Shown here: positions 24,331-26,137 of the stretch, piece by piece
Layout of the letters: the number at the start of each line of letters is the position of its first letter
Numbering within the stretch: the stretch's first letter is position 1
Assembly (NCBI GenBank): GCA_964538515.1
Contig: CAZIEW010000076.1
Coordinates: 1-26,137 of the forward strand
Source: CALBZH01 sp964538515
GTDB taxonomy: Bacteria > Desulfobacterota > Syntrophobacteria > Syntrophobacterales > Syntrophobacteraceae
Length of the DNA: 26,137 nucleotides
Reading direction: 5' to 3'
Position numbers and translations under genes: made by a program
The notes under the pieces: model-generated
Database searches by the model: none
What the model was told of the DNA's origin: nothing
The model's input: only the letters and a program-made list of their open reading frames with translations

Positions 24331-24408
24331 TCATGACAGCCTCCAGGCAGACGCTTTGGAATAATAAAAATAAAAGCAATAATAAAAGCTTCTGCCCGCC
24401 TGGCTCAT
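24331..24408 (-). CDS. Phe/Tyr leader peptide of the attenuator, 25 residues
   Basis: ATG 24408 follows GGAG at a 6-base spacing and TGA closes at 24331-24333. The peptide begins MSQAGRS, then residues 8-16 are FYYCFYFYY: three Phe and five Tyr in nine positions, every one encoded TTT or TAT, in an otherwise GC-rich genome. A single Trp follows at residue 22. This is the layout of pheA- and trp-type leader peptides, whose translation measures charged tRNA. Codons 8-13 lie far enough upstream that a ribosome held there would leave segment 2 (24354-24338) free, while a ribosome at the stop codon would cover part of it. The peptide itself probably has no other function. Confidence 0.85.
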   Translation of the reverse strand: MSQAGRSFYYCFYFYYSKASAWRLS

Positions 24409-24463
24409 GAACAGCTCCGTCGTTAAACCATTCCACTGACACTCAGAGAACATCTTCACGCTA

Positions 24464-24492
24464 CCCGTAACCGACAGGCACACGGCTGTCAA
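24464..24492 (-). promoter_or_regulatory. Promoter candidate for the leader and DAHP synthase
   Basis: On the minus strand a perfect TTGACA (24492-24487) is followed after 17 bases by TACGGG (24469-24464). The -10 is poor, but the position, about 56 bases before the leader ATG, is suitable. Confidence 0.3.
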
Positions 24493-24621
24493 GAACAAAT
24501 TGAGTCGTACCGTCTTCCGTTTGGAAAAATCAAAGGAGCTTTGCGGGTGCCGCTGAAGAGTGTCGCATCCCGCCCATTGCTTTGAATGACGGTTTTAAGG
24601 GTGGGTGTCGCCCGGCTGATT

Positions 24622-24648
24622 TAAGGCCGGAACCGTTCCTGCCGAAAG
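24622..24648 (+). promoter_or_regulatory. FliA (sigma-28)-type promoter candidate for the second chemoreceptor
   Basis: TAAG (24622-24625), a spacer of exactly 15 bases and GCCGAAAG (24641-24648) match the sigma-28 layout TAAA-N15-GCCGATAA at 3 of 4 and 6 of 8 positions. It lies 107 bases before ATG 24756. Confidence 0.45.
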
Positions 24649-24755
24649 AGGGTGTGCTGCCGCAAACAGCAATGATCCTTCTCGTGTTCAGGAAGATGGC
24701 TAAGGTTGCTTCTTGCTGCTCCTCACGTTCTTCAGCTCGGAGGGAATGAATTCGC

Positions 24756-26137
24756 GATGAAACGGTTGACCCTGAATCTCAAGCTGCTCCTTGGTGGAAT
24801 CGGCCTCGTGCTGATTCCGACTCTTATGATTGGATCCTATGCGCTTCATCATGCGACGGGTGCCCTGCGAGATGCGTCGAACAGGGAGCTTCTCGCCGTG
24901 GCCAAAGGCGCCGCCGAGATGGTTGACGTTGCCATCAACGCCGAAATAGCGATGGTCAGAGAGATCGCTTCGGGCAATACGGTGGTTGAAGTGGCTTCGC
25001 AGGTGAGTCGGTCGGGGAGCGCATCCGAGGTGAACGGCGTGGAAAGTCTCTCCCAGCGGCTCGTCAACGCGATGAAACAGGTCGGAAGTCAGTATGAGAG
25101 CATCATCGTCGTGGACTTGAACGGGGTCATCTACGCCGACGCAGCGGGTGGCTCCAAAGGGATCTCCATCGCCGATCGCGAGTATTTCAAGATCGCCAAA
25201 GGCGGGAAAGCCAACGTCGGGCAGGTCGTCAAATCCAAGAAGACCGGCAACCCCGTCGCTCCCGTCGCGGCTCCGGTGCTAGGGGCATCGGGCGAGGTGG
25301 TCGGTGTGGCCGCTGTCGTGCTGAAAACGGACGCTCTCAGGGAGAAGATCGCCGGGACCACGGTCGGCAAGACCGGTTATACGTATATGGTGGACAAGGA
25401 TGGGACCGCGATCGCCCACCCCAACAAAGACCTCATCCTGAGCGCTAACATCCAGAAGCTCAAGGGGATGGAATCGATCGCGGAGAAGATCCTGGGTGGA
25501 CAGCAGGGCGTCGAGCTCTACCGGTTTCAGGATGTTGACAAGACGGGTGGGTTCGCTCCCGTTCCAACCGCGCAGTGGCGCGTGATCACGACCCTCGACA
25601 ACGATGAATTCCTCGCTCCCGTGCGCTCCATCCGAAACGGGATCCTTGTAATGGGATCCATCATGCTTGGCGTGTCGTTGGCGATGGTTCTCTTCTTCGC
25701 GCGCGGCGTCTCCAAGCCCATCACTCGCGTTGCTCAAGGTCTTGGAGATGGGGCAGAGCAGGTTGCCGCGGCATCTTCGCAGGTTTCCTCGGCCAGTCAG
25801 CAGCTCGCCGAAGGGGCATCTGAGCAGGCCGCGGCCATCGAAGAGACGTCTTCATCGCTCGAAGAAATGTCGTCGATGATCCGTCAAAACGCAGAAAACG
25901 CCGGCAACGCCAATCGCCTCATGGAGGACGTGAAGCGGATTGTGGATCGCGCCAGCACCTCGATGGTCCGTCTAACGGGATCAATGCAGGAGATCTCCTC
26001 GGCAAGCGAAGAGACGCAAAAAATCATCAGGACCATCGATGAGATCGCGTTCCAGACCAATCTGCTGGCGCTCAACGCCGCAGTCGAGGCGGCCCGGGCG
26101 GGCGAGGCGGGTGCCGGATTCGCGGTGGTGGCCGACG
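24756..26137 (+). CDS. Methyl-accepting chemotaxis protein with double Cache domain (cut by window edge)
   Basis: The frame opens at ATG 24756 and is still open at the last base, giving 460 complete codons. GGAGGG lies about 12 bases upstream, rather far. Order: membrane helix about 8-30, periplasmic dCache_1-like sensor about 35-290 (SIIVVDLNGVIYADAAGG near 114-131, GISIADREYFKIAKGGK, the second module GKTGYTYMVDKDGTAIAHP near 208-226, and WRVITTLDNDEF), membrane helix about 294-316, short linker, and coiled coil (SASQQLAEGASEQAAAIEET). It reaches the signalling tip DEIAFQTNLLALNAAVEAAR near 427. dCache sensors often bind amino acids or related small molecules; the ligand is not readable here. 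The cytoplasmic part is close to the other receptor at 18653-20275, so the two are related by duplication of the signalling half with different sensors. The C-terminal half of the bundle is missing. Confidence 0.95.

Larger units (their letters stand above)
24221..24408 (-). promoter_or_regulatory. Six-segment aromatic amino acid attenuator
   Basis: On the minus strand, in order, five alternative pairings are visible.
1:2: 24391-24398 with 24351-24344 (8 bp), plus 24402-24405 with 24341-24338 (4 bp).
2:3: GCGTCTGCCTG (24354-24344) with CAGGTGGACGC (24295-24285), 11 pairs including two G-U, plus GGCT/AGCC, 4 pairs.
3:4: 24303-24291 with 24283-24271, 13 perfect pairs, 7-base loop.
4:5: AACCTGCGGCTCTT (24284-24271) with GGGGGCTGTGGGTT (24261-24248), 14 unbroken pairs, six of them G-U.
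5:6: the terminator.
A ribosome waiting at the Phe/Tyr codons would block segment 1, so 2:3 and then 4:5 form and transcription reads on. A ribosome reaching the leader stop (24331) would cover segment 2, so 3:4 and 5:6 form and transcription stops. The pairings are seen in sequence; the switching is inferred. Confidence 0.8.
24409..24755. other. 347-base divergent regulatory region
   Basis: It lies between the attenuator leader (-) and the second chemoreceptor (+). It contains a perfect TTGACA on the minus strand and a FliA-like site on the plus strand (both reported separately). No gene is seen. Confidence 0.5.

Noticed and set aside
24692..24720. Sigma-54 promoter before the second chemoreceptor (TGGC...TTGC)
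   Set aside because: The GG-to-GC distance is 8 bases instead of the required 10.
1..26137. CRISPR array or defence system
   Set aside because: No regularly spaced direct repeats and no recognisable defence genes were seen in the window.

Overview
The window looks like chromosome from a GC-rich Gram-negative bacterium. The best guess is Desulfobacterota (the former Deltaproteobacteria, Syntrophobacter-like), inferred from overall gene style: a fused CobA-HemD, Cache-domain chemoreceptors with deltaproteobacterial-type signalling regions, a PAC2 protein, and an outer-membrane MlaA. No rRNA is present, so this assignment is inference. A run of exactly 100 N (20588-20687) marks a scaffold join, so left-right adjacency across it is not proven.

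Layout. 1-423 (-): start of a Tat-exported metallophosphoesterase, cut by the window edge. 424-1166: no recognisable gene. 1167-1361 (+): a small single-cluster ferredoxin with an Asp cluster ligand. About 1440-2041 (+): a decayed IS630-type transposase. 2060-7825 (-): a giant UvrA made of two complete UvrA copies in one chain. 8001-8912 (+): M28 metallopeptidase. 9200-9988 (+): MlaA/VacJ with its own promoter and a terminator. 15944-10156 (-): a compact seven-gene run with class IV aminotransferase, GmhA-like SIS isomerase, an uncharacterised 324-residue protein, a cyclophilin-like protein, an FmdB zinc ribbon, hemC and cobA-hemD. 16209-18155 (+): HAD phosphatase, PAC2 protein and a small hypothetical gene. 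18653-20275 (+): chemoreceptor with a single Cache domain. After the N gap: comM/yifB (-), tRNA-Leu(UAA) (+), a Tyr-type DAHP synthase (-), and a second chemoreceptor (+, double Cache) running off the right edge.

How genes work together. HemC and CobA-HemD convert porphobilinogen through uroporphyrinogen III to precorrin-2, the branch point for siroheme, cobalamin and the siroheme-dependent haem route. The four genes ahead of them overlap or nearly touch, which suggests translational coupling, but their joint job is unknown. Both chemoreceptors have FliA (sigma-28)-like sequences upstream, consistent with co-expression with motility.

The most striking element lies between 24198 and 24408 on the minus strand, upstream of the DAHP synthase. 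A 25-codon leader peptide with eight Phe/Tyr codons in nine is followed by RNA segments that can form a chain of mutually exclusive hairpins (1:2, 2:3, 3:4, 4:5, 5:6) ending in a strong intrinsic terminator. This reads as an aromatic amino acid attenuator with six segments rather than the classical four, so that Tyr/Phe shortage would open the first enzyme of the shikimate pathway.
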